DNA of 64,000 nt. Origin: Fodinicola feengrottensis. GTDB lineage: Bacteria > Actinomycetota > Actinomycetes > Mycobacteriales > HKI-0501. Position numbers and translations under genes: made by a program. The notes under the pieces were generated by a model. The model had not been told where the DNA came from. It did not search any database and saw only the letters and a program-made list of their open reading frames with translations. Position 1 is the stretch's first letter. The number at the start of each line of letters is the position of its first letter. Location of the stretch: assembly GCF_010993775.1 (NCBI RefSeq), contig NZ_WOTO01000013.1, positions 96,611 through 160,610 of the forward strand. The letters are read 5' to 3'. Below, piece by piece: positions 51,333 through 62,778 of this stretch.

Positions 51333-52168
51333 TGTCTGGGTGCCCAGCACGGTGAGCAGCGCGAGGCGTTCGGCGTCTGGGCTGTCGGGTTCGGCGGTGT
51401 AGATCATGATCCGCAGGTCGCTGCCGGCCACCGTCAGGATGTCGCAGTCGAGCGTCACCGGACCAACATCGGGATGGTGAATGGGTCTTGCGGGCCGCCT
51501 CGTGGCTGCCGACTGTGCCGGTGTCCCAGAGCTCGGCGAACCGCTCGCTGCGGGTCTGCAGGTCAGCGACCAGTTGCCGGAGCCGTTGGTCAGCCGGATA
51601 GCGGCCAGCGGCGGCACGCAGGTCGGCGACCTGGGCGGCTTCCAGTTGGCGCCGGGCTTGCGCGGTCGGTTGGACGCGGTTGACTGGGCCGAGGAACGTA
51701 CGCCAGACGCCGTTGCGTTCGTTGCCGCGCAGCTCGGACGGGTCGCCCATCAGTGCGGCGAACGGCTGGTTGGCGACCAGCAGCGTCCAAGTCGCGTCGT
51801 AGACCGCGACGGGGGTGCCGGTCAGCCGGTCCAGCATCCGCTGGACGCTCGGCGTGACGTGCGCCGGGACGGTGTCCCGTCCTGGCGCGGCGAGGCCGGC
51901 CAGCTCGAACAGGTGACCGCGCTCGGTTCGGTTCCGGCCAGCAGCGGAGTGCCCGGACCAGGGCCTCCACGACCTGCGCCGACGGGTTGGCGGCGCGGCC
52001 CTGCTCCAGCCGGGTGACGTAGTCGACCGAAATGCCGGCCAGCAGGGCCAGTTCCTCCCGGCGCAGCCCGGCGGCGCGTCGGTGACCGCCGGTGGGCAGC
52101 CCGGCCGCCGCTGGCGTGACCCGGTCGCGCCACCGTCGTACGGCCTGCCCGAACTCGGTCGCTGTCAT
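51309..52168 (-). CDS. XRE-type regulator with MmyB-like ligand domain (frameshifted)
   Basis: ATG 52168, MTATEFGQAVRRWRDRVTP. HTH: RREELALLAGISVDYVTRLEQ. The MmyB-like PAS domain begins RMLDRLTGTPVAVYDATWTLL and contains NPFAAL-like ANQPFAALMGDP, then RNGVWRTFLGP. About three breaks occur, including near 51840 and 51480; the end reads VTLDCDILTVAGSDLRIMIY. These regulators usually control a divergent oxidoreductase; here the divergent neighbour is an SDR gene 104 nt away. Confidence 0.85.
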
Positions 52169-52271
52169 ATTGACAAGTGTGCGCCGAAAATCGCTGGCCT
52201 GCCTGGTATCGGCAGTCCCAGGAAGACGGGTCGACTGGCTGGCAGCACGGCCCGGTCGCAGTCTTGGGGGC

Positions 52272-52983
52272 ATGAAAACAATGCTGATTACCGGAGCGAA
52301 CAAGGGTCTCGGCTTCGAGACCGCCCGCCAACTCATCGCCGCTGGGCACACAGTCTACCTCGGCAGCCGGGACGCCGATCGGGGCCGCCAGGCGGCCGAA
52401 AAGATCGGCGCCCGAATGGTTGTCATCGATGTCACGGACGATGCGTCGGTGGCCGCTGCGGTCCAGACGATCGAGGCCGACGGCGGATTGGACGTGTTGA
52501 TCAACAACGCCGGCGTGGAGGGGCGTACGCCCGATGGGGGGGGGAGTCGTCGGTGCGGCCGACGAGACCGCCGACCAGATGCGGACTTTGTTCGAAACAA
52601 ACGTCTTCGGCCTGGTACGGGTGACGCACGCGTTCCTGCCGCTGCTGCAGCGCTCCGCCGCGCCGGTGGTGGTCAACCTCAGCAGCGGGCTCGGCTCGCT
52701 GGCCGCGGTCACCGCTCCCGGACTGCCGACCTTCGGCTATCCCGGGATCGCTTACCCGGCCTCGAAAACCGCGGTCAACATGATCACTGTGCAGTATGCG
52801 AAGGCTCTTCCGAACATGCGCGTCAACGCGGTGGAGCCGGGTTACACCAAAACGGATTTGAATGCGAACACCGGCATCCAGACCGTCGAGGAAGGCGCCG
52901 AGATTATCGTACGGATGGCCCAGATCGGACCCGACGGCCAGACCGGCGGCTATCTCAGCGCGCACGGCCCGATTCCTTGGTGA
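52272..52983 (+). CDS. Short-chain dehydrogenase/reductase (frameshifted)
   Basis: ATG 52272, MKTMLITGANKGLGFETARQ with the TGxxxGxG cofactor site, NNAG, and catalytic YPASKTAVNMI (YxxxK) preceded by the NLSSGLGS serine strand. One break near 52540 lies in a GGGGGG run. The C-terminus VEPGYTKTDLNANTG is typical of NADP-dependent classical SDRs; ~237 residues. Divergent from the XRE/MmyB regulator, which probably controls it. Substrate unknown. Confidence 0.9.
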
Positions 52984-53098
52984 CGGGGCTGGAACGTGAC
53001 GGTGATGGACTTCTCGGCTGCCAGCAGGGATAGTCATTTTTTTGCGGTGATGTCGGTGGTGATACCGAAAAGTCCTCTCATGGGTGGAAAGGGAAATT

Positions 53099-54317
53099 GT
53101 GCCGCAAACCCTGAACCGGTTCAGCCCCGCTGTCGCATCGATGGCCGCCGAATGCCCGGACATGTCGGCGCTGCGGCTGGTGTTGGCGGGCAAGGACTGG
53201 AGCGGGGCCGTCGAACGGGCCACCCACGCGTTGCGGACGCCACCCTGCCGGACCGAGCCGGCCTGTCTCGTACGCGCCTTCGCGGTGTTCGTCTACGCCG
53301 GCCAGCTGACCCTCGCCGATGAGCTGGCTGAACCGTTGCGTCGAACGGCAACCGACGCGCCCGCACTTGCGGACACGATCGTGCTGCTCAACGGGCGGTT
53401 GGCGGGCCGTCGAGGCGACCTCGATGGAGCCTTGGACGCCTACCAGAAGCTGGGTCGGTCCGCCGCCGACCCGACGCTGCGGCTACTGGCGCGCGGCGGC
53501 GGCGACCGAGCTGGCGGCCCAGCGTGAGGACCCGGACCTCGCGGCCGCGCTGATCACTGGGTCGGAGCTGGAGGCGGCGCTGCGGGCCGGGGTGACCTGC
53601 GCGCCGTTCCTGCGGATCGGCCGGGCGGCCATGCACCGATGCAACGGAAATTTCGGGGCGGCGCTGTCCGACTATCTTGATGCTGGACGGAAATTCGGAG
53701 CACGTGGCATTCGCGGCCCGGCGGTCTCCTGCTGGCGGTCGAACGCGGCGCTGTGCGCGCACGCGACCGGCCGGCAGCGGCTTGCCACCGTGCTCGCCCG
53801 GCAGGCATACACCGCCGCGAGTGGCTGGGCCGAGCCGTACGCGCTCGGGCGGGCCACTTTCGTGCTGGGCGTGGTGGATGGCGGCAGCGCTCGTACGGAC
53901 CTATTTTCCGATGCCGCCGAGCTGTTCGAGATCGCGCGGGCGCCGGCCGAACAGGGCGCGGTGCTGTACGAACTGGGCTGCCGGCTCGCCGCCGATCGGC
54001 CGGCAGCCGCCCGGCAGCGGTTGGAGCGGGCTCGCGGATTGTTTGTCGCGGTGGGAAACGGTGTGCGGGCCGCCCGGGCCGACGACCAGCTGCGGCGGCT
54101 GCCGACCCGGTCGCCGACCGGCCGGCTGTCGGTGATGGAGGTCAAGGCGGTCCGGTTGGCCGCCGCCGGTTACACGAACCGGCAAATCGCCAACAAGCTC
54201 TTTCTGGCCGTACGCACCGTCGAGGCGCACTTGTCGCGGGCGTACGCCAAGCTCGGCATCGCCGGTCGTGAGGACCTCGCGTGGTCGGCGGCGCCGATCC
54301 GGTCGGTACGACCGTAG
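53099..54317 (+). CDS. LuxR-family regulator with TPR-like N-terminal region (frameshifted)
   Basis: GTG 53099 with AAAGGGA upstream. The N-terminal ~330 residues are helical repeats (LADELAEPLRRTATDAPALA, LDGALDAYQKLGRSAADP), broken near 53490. The C-terminal LuxR HTH is intact: LSVMEVKAVRLAAAGYTN, RQIANKLFLAVRTVEAHLSR, AYAKLGIAGRED. No Walker A is present, so it is the short form related to LAL regulators. It resembles the other LuxR gene at 55.6-56.9 kb. The neighbouring thaumatin-like gene may be a target. Confidence 0.85.
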
Positions 54318-54375
54318 AGACGGCGCGGGGAAGCGGTCGAATAATGGTCCGCACATTCTCCACGGGAGGTCAAAA

Positions 54376-55106
54376 ATGACCAGACGTTGGACAGTCGCGG
54401 CGCTGTTGGCGGTCGCGATGGCAGTCACCGGAGCCGGATTCTCGGCCGCGGCGGCGGCGATCAACCACACGGTCACCTTCGTCAATCAGACCGGGCAGAC
54501 GGTGTGGATCGGCAGCACGGTGAACGCCGATCGCTCGGTCAATTTCGCTGGCCTGCCGACGCTCGCGAACGGCCAGTCCGCAACGATCACCATTCCGGAG
54601 ACCACCGACCCGGGCCATTGGCGCGGCAAGTTCTTCGCCCGGCAGGGGTGTTCGGGCAATTCCGGCTCCAGTTTTCACTGCCAGGTCGCCGACTGCGGCC
54701 CGTACGCCGACCGGTGCAGCCTCGGCGAACAGCCGGCGAGCCTCGCCGAATTCAACTTCGACAGCTCCGACGGTTTGGCGCCCTGGTACGACGTGAGTTA
54801 CGTCAACGCATTCTCGGTGCCGATCACCATTGAGCCGGTTAACGCGACCACGTCCTGCGGCACCGCTGGCTGCCCGGAAAACCTGCTGCCGTACTGCCCC
54901 TCCGCCTACCTGCAGCACTGGCCGGACGGCCGGCCGATGAATGCGTCAATCCGAACCGGGACGCGCAAACGGACTACAGCGACGCGATCAAATCGCACTG
55001 CCCGAAGGCGTACGCGTGGTCGAAACAAGACCAGGAGCCTGGCAACCAGGTCGTTTATCAGTGCAACTCGTGCAACGGCTTCCGAATCACCTTCCATCAG
55101 GTCTGA
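54376..55106 (+). CDS. Secreted thaumatin-like protein (frameshifted near C-terminus)
   Basis: ATG 54376 with GGGAGG upstream; signal peptide RRWTVAALLAVAMAVTGAG. The fold is recognised from VTFVNQTGQTVWIGSTVN, PGHWRGKFFARQGCS, CQVADCGPYADRCSLGEQ, LAEFNFDSSDGLAPWYDVS and, after repair near 54945, CPKAYAWSKQDQEPGNQVVY and CNSCNGFRITF. Many cysteines form disulfides. The acidic REDDD cleft can be traced in part. Thaumatin-like proteins bind or cleave beta-glucans and are rare in bacteria; an antifungal or wall-binding role is plausible. Confidence 0.88.
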
Positions 55107-55146
55107 TGGTCAACCCTCTTTTTCCCCGAAAGGTTGGTGAATCCAC

Positions 55147-55554
55147 GTGCCCAGACTGCGTAGGTACGCGGCTGTTCTGGCCATCGCGGTCGCTTTCGTC
55201 GCGGCCACCGCGAGTCCCGCATCCGCCAGCATTCCCATCGGTCAGCCGATAAACGGCATCTCCACCTGGTACAACGACGCTGGTTACGGCGCTTGCGGCA
55301 CGCAACTCAACGCCGCGACCGACTGGTTGGTGGCCGCGCCGTACGCATACTGGACGACCGCGAACCCCAACAACGACCCGATTTGCAACCTCTCGATCGA
55401 GGTGACCTACCAGGGCAACACGATTCGCGTTCCGGTGCGGGACAAGTGCCCGAGCTGCGACGCCTCGCACATCGATCTCAGCGCGCCGGCCTTCGGATCG
55501 CTGGCCAACCGTGACATTGGCGTCATCCAGGTCACCTGGAAGTTCGTCAACTAG
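55147..55554 (+). CDS. Secreted double-psi beta-barrel (expansin/RlpA-like) protein
   Basis: Intact, 135 residues, GTG start; signal peptide LRRYAAVLAIAVAFVAATASP. The mature domain has GISTWYNDAGYGACGTQLN, VRDKCPSCDASHIDLSAP and AFGSLANRDIGVIQVTW, the DPBB core with the conserved His-Asp pair. No wall-binding module is attached. It sits 40 nt after the thaumatin-like gene, so the two secreted proteins are probably co-transcribed, perhaps acting on plant or fungal walls. Confidence 0.85.
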   Translation: MPRLRRYAAVLAIAVAFVAATASPASASIPIGQPINGISTWYNDAGYGACGTQLNAATDWLVAAPYAYWTTANPNNDPICNLSIEVTYQGNTIRVPVRDKCPSCDASHIDLSAPAFGSLANRDIGVIQVTWKFVN

Positions 55555-55601
55555 TCTGTCTTGCCGGCCCGCTTCGCCCTTGGTTGGGGCGGGCCTGTCA
55601 A

Positions 55602-56929
55602 TTAAATTCGCGAGAAGAATGTCATCAGTTCACGGCGGCCGGCGATGCCCAGCTTGCGGTAGACCCCGGACAGGTGGAATTCGACCGTACGCACCGTGAG
55701 CGACTCTTCCTCGGCGATCCGCCGGTTGCTGTGGCCGGCCCGCGCGAGCGCCGCGATCTTGCGCTCCTGCCGGGTCAACGCCGCCACCCCGGTGCCGTTC
55801 ACGATCCGGTGCCAGGTGGCGTCGGCACGCTGTTTCCACAGCCGGTAGCCGCCGCTTTCCGCGCGTACTTTCTCCACCAGCCGGACCGCTTCCCGGCGTT
55901 TTCCGGCCGCCGCGAGGGCCAACGCGAGATCGTGCCGGACGCGCAGCAGCAGTTCCCCGATCGCCTGGCTGCCCACCAGCTCCTCCTCCTCCGCCTGCTG
56001 CAGCAGCGGGAGGTCACCGCCGATCGAGACCGCCAGCGCATGCGTCGCCACGCCGATCGCGCGGCGGCTGCCCCAGCGCTCGGCGGCCATCGATTCCTGC
56101 CGGGCCAGCGCCTCCGCGAACACCGTTCTTCCCATCGCGTACGCGCAAAGCGCCGCCCGCGACCGCCACGGCAGCACCGCCGGGCACGTCACCGCTCGCT
56201 CGCCGAGCGCTCGGCCGCAGGCGAGCCAGTCGGCGTACGTACGCGAGGTCGAGGCGGTCGGCGGCGGCGTGCAGGGTGGCGCGGGCAGCCAGCAGGTCGA
56301 TCCGCTCCGCAGCGTCGTCCAGCGCGCCGACGAACCCGGCGTCCAGCAAGTCGTCGTACGCGTCCTGCACCTCGCCGGCGTCCGCGAGCGCGGCCACCCG
56401 CCAGGCCAGCGCCAGGTCCCGCAGGCCCGGTCGGACGCCCCGGTCAAGTGCTCCGGCGAGCAGTTCCGCGGCCCTGCCAGGCTCTCCCACCAGTCCGGCC
56501 AACCGGCCGCTGAGCAGCGCCAACGCGTCCCGATCGCGGGTCGGCACGGCTCGGCCGAGGCACTCCCAAGCGTGCCGCAGAGCCTGCGTGGCGTACCCGA
56601 TCTCGTCGGCCGCGAACAGCACGACAATGGCGAGCCAGAACGCCTCCAGTCGCCATCGTGGCGCGGCCAGCACCCGACGCGCGGCGGCCACCGCGGCTTC
56701 CCGCTGAGCTCCGCGATTGGTCATCATGACAGCCATAAGCGCGTCTTGGCTGTCGGAACAGAGGCCGCCTGGCACGTGGATCAGCTCGCCGAATCGCTGC
56801 CGGTGGCCGGCACTGGCTCCCTCGATCGCCGCGGTGACGATCACGTCTGCCTCGCCCCAGCGGCTCTGCCCGGCCAGCCGGGCGTGCGCTGCCCTTGCTT
56901 CGTCAAATGCCGCGTCCACCGTGGTCATA
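55602..56929 (-). CDS. LuxR-family regulator with TPR-like N-terminal region, second copy (frameshifted)
   Basis: ATG 56929, MTTVDAAFDEARAAHARLAG. Helical repeats (ALALLSGRLAGLVGEPGRAA, VRHDLALALAAAGKRREAV) precede the HTH: LTRQERKIAALARAGHSN, RRIAEEESLTVRTVEFHLSG, VYRKLGIAGRRELM. One break near 56235. Organisation parallels the gene at 53.1-54.3 kb, and the two flank the thaumatin-like/DPBB pair, so either could control these secreted proteins. Confidence 0.85.
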
Positions 56930-57129
56930 TCGCTGCCGTCATCTCGCACATCTCCCGGCGAAAACGCGTGCGATGTCGCGTCATGTGAAAATGTTTCCAA
57001 TTTCGCAACGTATATCGCGAAATACCCGCTGTCAACGTCCTTCGGGAATTGTTCGAAAATGACGGACAAAACGGACGGTGATCAGGATTTTTCGTTAACT
57101 TCACGCGGAAGGGAAAGGTAATTCCGCGG

Positions 57130-57553
57130 TTAATGTGACAGGTTCGATAATAGCCGCGCGACGCGCATAAATGCCCGGCGGTCGGCCGTCGTCAGGCCGG
57201 ACAACAGCTGGTCCTCGGCGGCCTGGATGCGCGCTCGGGCGGACCGGCGGACTTTCTGGCCCTGTGCGGTGATCGCCAGCAGGCGGGACGCGGCGGTCCT
57301 GCGGGTCGGGTTCGCGGGTGATGTGGCCGGCGGCCTGGAGTGCGTCGAGGGTGCTGATGATCCGGGTCTTATCGGCCCCGATGGCGGTGGCGAGCGCGGC
57401 CTGGGTCCGGATCGGGCTGTCGTCCAGGACGCTGAGCACCGAATATGCCCACATCGAGATGCCGTGTTCGGCGAGGATCGGCAGCTCCATCGCGATCAGG
57501 GACTCGACCAGTGGGTGCAGCATCGCGGCGAGGTCGCGGCGGTCGGCATCCAT
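57130..57553 (-). CDS. MarR-family transcriptional regulator (frameshifted)
   Basis: ATG 57553. Winged-helix core: WAYSVLSVLDDSPIRTQAAL, ATAIGADKTRIISTLDALQ, AAGHITREPDPQDRR. A break near 57300 shifts to RLLAITAQGQKVRRSARARI and ends at TAA 57130; ~140 residues. Divergent from a maleylpyruvate isomerase-like gene across 52 bp, so it is the probable repressor of that gene. Confidence 0.88.
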
Positions 57554-57570
57554 GTCGCTCAGGATACCGA

Positions 57571-57599
57571 TTGACAGATCGTACGCGCAGATAGATCAT
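57571..57599 (+). promoter_or_regulatory. Promoter candidate in marR/mycothiol-isomerase-like gap
   Basis: TTGACA at 57571-57576 followed 17 nt later by GATCAT. AGATCGT and AGATCAT half-sites lie inside the spacer and may form the MarR operator. The gap is only 52 bp. Confidence 0.4.
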
Positions 57600-57605
57600 A
57601 AGCAC

Positions 57606-58241
57606 ATGCCTACTAATGAGCTTCACGCGTACGACCGGCTGGCAACGCAGGTTGATCTGGTCGCGTTGGACGCCCAAGCGGTACGCACCAGCATCGACCT
57701 TGTCAGCCACCTCACCCACGCCGATCTCGCCGCGCCAACTCCCTGCGGGGAGTGGACGTTGCGGGAACTGCTTAGCCACATGATTGCCCAGCACAACGGA
57801 TTCGCGTCCGCGGCGGAGGGCGGCACCGATCCGCGGGCATGGGCGCAGCGGCCGCTGAGTGACCATCCGATCGAGGAATACCGAGCGTCCGCGGAGCGGT
57901 TGATGGCGGCCTTCGCGGCCGAGAACATCCTGGAAAAACGGTTCGCGCTACCGGAAATCAATCCGGCGGCGACCCTCACCGCGGCGATCGGGATCTGCGC
58001 GCATTTCATCGACTACGTCGTTCATTCCTGGGACGTCGCGAAGACTCTGGGCCGGCCGGTGGAATTCGAGGCGGAACTGCTCAAAGTCGGAGTCACGGTC
58101 GCCCAAACCGTGCCGTCCGGTGCGGCACGCCTCTCGCCGGACGCCGCATTCGGGCCGGAGGTGACCTGGTCCGGCGGATCGGACCTCGACCACATCGTCG
58201 CGCTGCTCGGCCGTTCCCCGCACTGGCCCGACGAAGGCTGA
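57606..58241 (+). CDS. TIGR03086-type metal-binding protein (maleylpyruvate isomerase N-terminal/DinB-like)
   Basis: Intact, 211 residues. DinB-like four-helix bundle: CGEWTLRELLSHMIAQHNGF (metal His), GICAHFIDYVVHSWDVAK (HxxDxxxHxWD metal site), and the C-terminal AFGPEVTWSGGSDLDHIVAL. The family is mycothiol-dependent or related; thiol transfer or detoxification is inferred from relatives. Controlled by the divergent MarR. Confidence 0.85.
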   Translation: MPTNELHAYDRLATQVDLVALDAQAVRTSIDLVSHLTHADLAAPTPCGEWTLRELLSHMIAQHNGFASAAEGGTDPRAWAQRPLSDHPIEEYRASAERLMAAFAAENILEKRFALPEINPAATLTAAIGICAHFIDYVVHSWDVAKTLGRPVEFEAELLKVGVTVAQTVPSGAARLSPDAAFGPEVTWSGGSDLDHIVALLGRSPHWPDEG

Positions 58242-58311
58242 CATTCGCGAGCCGGAGGTCGTCCGCGAGTAGCAGTACGGCTCATCCCGCCGCGCGACGC
58301 ATTCGGCTGTC

Positions 58312-58348
58312 TTTCTGGGAATCGTGAACACGTCTCGATTCCCAGAAA
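58312..58348 (+). promoter_or_regulatory. 13-bp inverted repeat just upstream of peptidase start
   Basis: TTTCTGGGAATCG / CGATTCCCAGAAA with an 11-nt loop. The right arm ends at the Shine-Dalgarno (AAAGGAAGAG) of the next gene, so it could be a terminator for the previous gene or an operator/5' UTR hairpin. Confidence 0.55.
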
Positions 58349-58356
58349 GGAAGAGA

Positions 58357-59944
58357 ATGCGCAGAACCAGACGCGTAGGCGTACTGGCGGTGGCGCGCTC
58401 GTCGCGGTGACGGCGTTGGCGGCCGCGGCCGCGCCTACGCAGGTGGCGACAGCTTTGCTGACCGCGACAGCGCCGGCTCAAGCCACCACCGCACTGCTGG
58501 CCGGCACTGCGCGGCCCACCGTCGCCTGGGGTGTGTGTCCGCCGGATATCGCCGCCGAGCCGGGCGGCGACGCGCTGCGGTGTGGCTCGATTTCGGTGCC
58601 GCTGGACTACCGCAACCCACAGGGGCGGCAGATTTCCGTTGCGGTATCGAAACTTCCAGCGATCGCCGGCGGGCAACGGCGCGTGGTGTCATGCTGCTGA
58701 ACCCGGGCGGTCCGGGCGGTCCCGGGCTGGATTGGCCGCTGGAGGTGGGCGGGCTGGCGCCGGCCAGCCTGTTGCGGACGTACGACCTGATCGGGTTCGA
58801 TCCGCGCGGACTCGGCCGCAGCACGCCACAAACCTGCGGCACGACCCCGGACCAGCAAAGCATCTTGCCGCCGTATCCGACCTCCGCCGGGTTCGCCGCG
58901 GACGCGGCCAGCCAGAAACAGCTCGTTCACCAGTGTTTCGCGCGCAGCGGTCGGTCCTGCCGTACCTCACCACCGCGAACACCGCTCGCGATATGGACCA
59001 GATCCGGATCGCCTTGGGGGAGCCGAAAATCTCCTACTTCGGGTTCTCGTACGGAACGTACCTGGGTGCGGTCTATTCGACGCTGTTCCCGGCCCGAACC
59101 GATCGGGTCCTGCTGGACAGCTCCGTCGGTCCGCGGCTGGTGTGGCGGGACCAGTTCCGCGGCTTTGGGCCGGCGAACGAACTTCGCTTTCCCGACTTCG
59201 AGAAATTCGCCGCGGCGCACCATGACACGTACGCGCTCGGCGCGACCCCGGACGCCGTACGCGCGACTTACTTCCGGTTTGGCGGCGAAGCTCGACGCGC
59301 ACCCGCAAGAAGACCTGACCGGCAACAGTTTCCGTAACACCACCCGCGTGGCCCTCATCAGCGATGACAACTTTCCTGAGTTGGCGCAGATGTGGCAGCA
59401 GGTCGACAAGAACGGGACGGTGAAACGTACGGCACTGGCCGACCAGCCGGATGACTCCAGCACGGCTGTGCTGCTGAGTATCATCTGTGGAGACACGTCA
59501 TGGACGAAGGACCTCGCCACGTACCAAGCGGACAGTGTCCGTGACGCGAAGCGCTACCCGATTTCCGGCGCGATGGCGTCGAATGTCTGGCCATGCGCTT
59601 TCTGGCCGGTGGCCCCGAAAGAGCCGCTGGTCAAGATCACCGCGGACGGTCCGTCGAACATTCTCGTGATGCAGAATCTGCGCGACCCGGCAACCTACTA
59701 TCCCGGTGGCGTACAAATGCGCGCGGCACTGGGAAATCGGGCTCGGCTGGTGAGCGTGGACCAAGGCGGTCACGGTGTCTATCTGCTGAGCCAGAATGCC
59801 TGTGCGGCCGATATCGCCACCCAGTTCCTGGTCAGCGGAGCATTCCCGGCACAGGACAGGTTCTGTACGGGCACCACAGGATCGCCCAATGGGGATCGAG
59901 GAAGCGCTATCAAGCGAATAGAGGCAAGCGACCGCCTCTTCTGA
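58357..59944 (+). CDS. Secreted alpha/beta-hydrolase, tripeptidyl aminopeptidase (TAP) type (frameshifted)
   Basis: ATG 58357. Signal region RRTRRVGVLAVA then, after repair near 58395, ALVAVTALAAAAAPTQ. Further breaks near 58680, 58955 and 59285. Catalytic elements: oxyanion LLNPGGPGGPG, nucleophile GFSYGTYLGAV (GxSxG), acid in NILVMQNLRDPATYY, and His in DQGGHGVYLL; CGDTSWTKD and SNVWPCAFWP cysteines as in SlpD/TAP peptidases. About 520 residues. It removes tripeptides or short peptides outside the cell. Confidence 0.88.
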
Positions 59945-59953
59945 CGACCGATA

Positions 59954-62778
59954 TCACCGGAGGGCATTGATTTTGTCTCGCAGGTTTTCGGCGTCTTCGT
60001 CGCGTCCTTGCTGCCGACAGAGATCCAGCGCCTCCTGCCACACCTCGCGGGCGTGGTCGTACTGGCCGAGAGACTCGTACGGATGGCCGAGCCGGTCCAG
60101 GGTGGATGCCAGCAGGTAAGTCGAGCCAATGCGGCTGAGCAACGCAAGGGCCGACCGGTAATGCTCGACGGCCTGATCGTGGTGTCCGGTTTGGTGGGCG
60201 ATGTAGCCGAGGCTGTCCAGCGTCGTCGCCTGTCCCTCAAGAGCGTCATGGCGACGGAACAGCTCGAGCGCGGCATGGCAGTGCTCGCGGGCCTGGCCGT
60301 GGTCGCCGAGCTGTGCGGCGTACCAGCCGGCGGCATTGAGGGCGCCGGCTTCCCAGAAGGGATTGTCGAGCGTACGACAGAGTCGTAGGGCTTGGATGGC
60401 GTGATCGTGCGCCTTGCCGATGTCTCCGCGCGTCATCCACGCGGCGGCAAGGGTCCGGTCCGGTGAGTGTGTGCCTGGTTCGTGTCGTCCTGGTGTTGTT
60501 CGGCGAGCGCGAGGGTCTGGTGGAGGTGGTCGATCGCCTCGTCGTGCTCGCCCAGATCGGCGTGCGCCCGGCCGAGCAGCCGGTGGGCCAGGATGTGGGC
60601 GGTCGGGTTGGCGAGGTGCAGGGCGGCGGCCAGGCCGGTCTGCCAAATCGCCAGCCGGTCGCGGAGTTGCCCACGCCGGCGCAGGAAGGGCTCCACGGTC
60701 CAGGTCAGGCCCCAGACGCACTGGTGCCATTCGTGGCTGATGGCGGTCTCTCGGGTCGCCAGCAGACAACGGTATTCGCTGTCGAACCAGGTCAGCGCGG
60801 ACTGGTCGTCGGGCGGCGAGTACGCGCGAGTGCCGGGCACCGGTTGCGTCAGGCTGATCGGCTCGCGATGCGGATTGAGCTGCCGGTCGGCGTTGTGGGC
60901 AGTGTGCAGGTAAAAGTCGCAGAGGCGGCGCAACGCCGAGATTCGTCGTTCTTCGGGCAGCAACTTCGCGATATCGCTGGCGTAGTGCCGAATCAGATCG
61001 TGCATTCGATATCGGCCGTCGGCGCTCTGGGTGATCAGCGAGGCCTGTTCCAGGCCACCCAACAGTTTTCTGGTGTCGCTCGGGTCGTGGTGCATCAGGC
61101 TGGCGGCGGCGGCGAGCCCGATGTCCGGTCCGGGCGCGATGCCGACCAGCGCGAACGTCGTTCGCTGAGGAGGCGTGAGCGCACGATGTGACCAGGACAG
61201 TACGGCTGGCAGGCTGGCGGTCGGATCGTCGTCGGCCAGCGCGTCCAGTCCGAGGTCGCGCAGCTCGTCGGCCAGTACGGCCAACGGCAGCCGCGGGCGG
61301 ACCTGCGCGTGCGCGGCGATAATGCTCAGTGCCAACGGAAATCCGCCGCACAACTCGATCAGTTGCTCCGCCGCGGCCGGTTCGGCCGCCACCCGGCACT
61401 CGCCGAGCCGGTTGGTGAGCAGGGCGCCGGCCTCGGTCTCGGACAGCGCGTCAAGCGGTACGTGTTGGGCCGCGTGCCGGGTGATCAGGCCAGTCAGCCG
61501 GGTGCGGCTGGTGACCACCACGGTGCAGGTTTGGCCGCCAGGCAACAACGGGACGATCTGGCCGCTGTCGGTGGCGTTGTCGAGCACCATCAGCATCCGC
61601 TTGTCCGCCACCAGATCGCGGAACATCGCGGCCCTGGCATGCGGGTCGATCGGGATACGGTCCGGCCCGACGCCCAGCGCGTCGAGAAATCCGCGGACAG
61701 CGGTGGCCGGGTCCATCGGTGCGGTGTCCGGGCTGAAACCCCGCAAATCCACGAAAAGTTGGCCGTCTGGGTATTGGTCGGCATGCCGGTGGGCCCAGTT
61801 CAGCGCCAACCATGTCTTGCCGATCCCACCGGATCCGGCAATGGAGGAAATACGGACGGTGTCGTCGGCCAGTGCCGCGTCCAAGTGCGCCAAGGCGTCC
61901 TCCCGGCCGACGAACCCAGTCGGCGCGGCGGGCAGTTGCCGGGCGGGTCGAGGTGTCGTCTCGCTGGTGGCATTGGCCGTACCGACCGAAAGACGCACAT
62001 CGGCGGGCGCCAGGAGTGACTCGTCGTTGCGCAGTACGGCCAGTTCGAGCTCACTGAGCGCCGGACCGGGATCGATCCCGAGCTCGTCGCGCAGCTTCGC
62101 CCGTACCCGCTGGCACACCTGCAGCGCATGACCGGCCTGACCCGACCGGTAGAGCGTGAGGACGAGCTGGCTGGCCATCCGCTCCCGCATCGGATGCGCC
62201 TCCAGCAGGCTGGTCAACCCGTCGATCAGGCTCCGGTGCAGCCCGAGGCGCAGCAAGGCGTCGGCCCGGTCCTCCAGTGCGAGCAGCCGAGCCTCTTCGA
62301 GATTTCCGCACAGCCGCAGTCGTACGTCCGAGGACACCGCGCCGTCCAGTGCCGTTCCCCGCCACAGCCGCAAAGCGCGGTCGTACAGCCCGACGGCGAT
62401 CTCGTCCGTGGCGGCTTCGCGGGCTTGCCCGAGCGTCGCGACGAAGCGGTGTGCGTCGACCAGTTCTGGATCGATGTTCAGCCGATATCCCGAGCCTTCG
62501 CTGACCAACGCCACCCCGTGCGCGAGCCCGTCGGCGGCCGCGATCGTCGCCCGCAGCCGGGAAATCCGGCCGTGGATGGCGGTCCGCGCCGACGCCGGCG
62601 GGTCTTGTGGCCAGGACAGGTCCACGAGTCGTTCGGTCGAGATGACCCGGTTCGCCTCCAGGAGCAGGACGGCGAGGACCAACCGCTGTTTCGGCGGCCC
62701 GAGTTCCAGCCGCCTGGGACCCGACCACGCTTCAACGCAGCCCAATACGCCGAACTCGATTTCCTGGTGCGCCACCAC
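59954..62778 (-). CDS. SARP/AfsR-type regulator with BTAD, NB-ARC and TPR domains (frameshifted)
   Basis: About 941 residues; one break near 60460. The N-terminal OmpR-like DNA-binding domain (IEFGVLGCVEAWSGPRRLEL, QRLVLAVLLLEANRVIS, ARTAIHGRISRLRATI) and BTAD (ELVDAHRFVATLGQAREAA, LRDELGIDPGPALSELELAV) are followed by NB-ARC with Walker A ISSIAGSGGIGKTWLALNW, RMLMVLDNATDS and GGFPLALSII, then TPRs (RLLGRAHADLGEHDEAIDHL, DRLGHPYESLGQYDHAREV). Such proteins activate secondary-metabolite genes via 11-bp-period heptamers. A heptamer pair lies 74 nt upstream of its own start. Confidence 0.92.
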
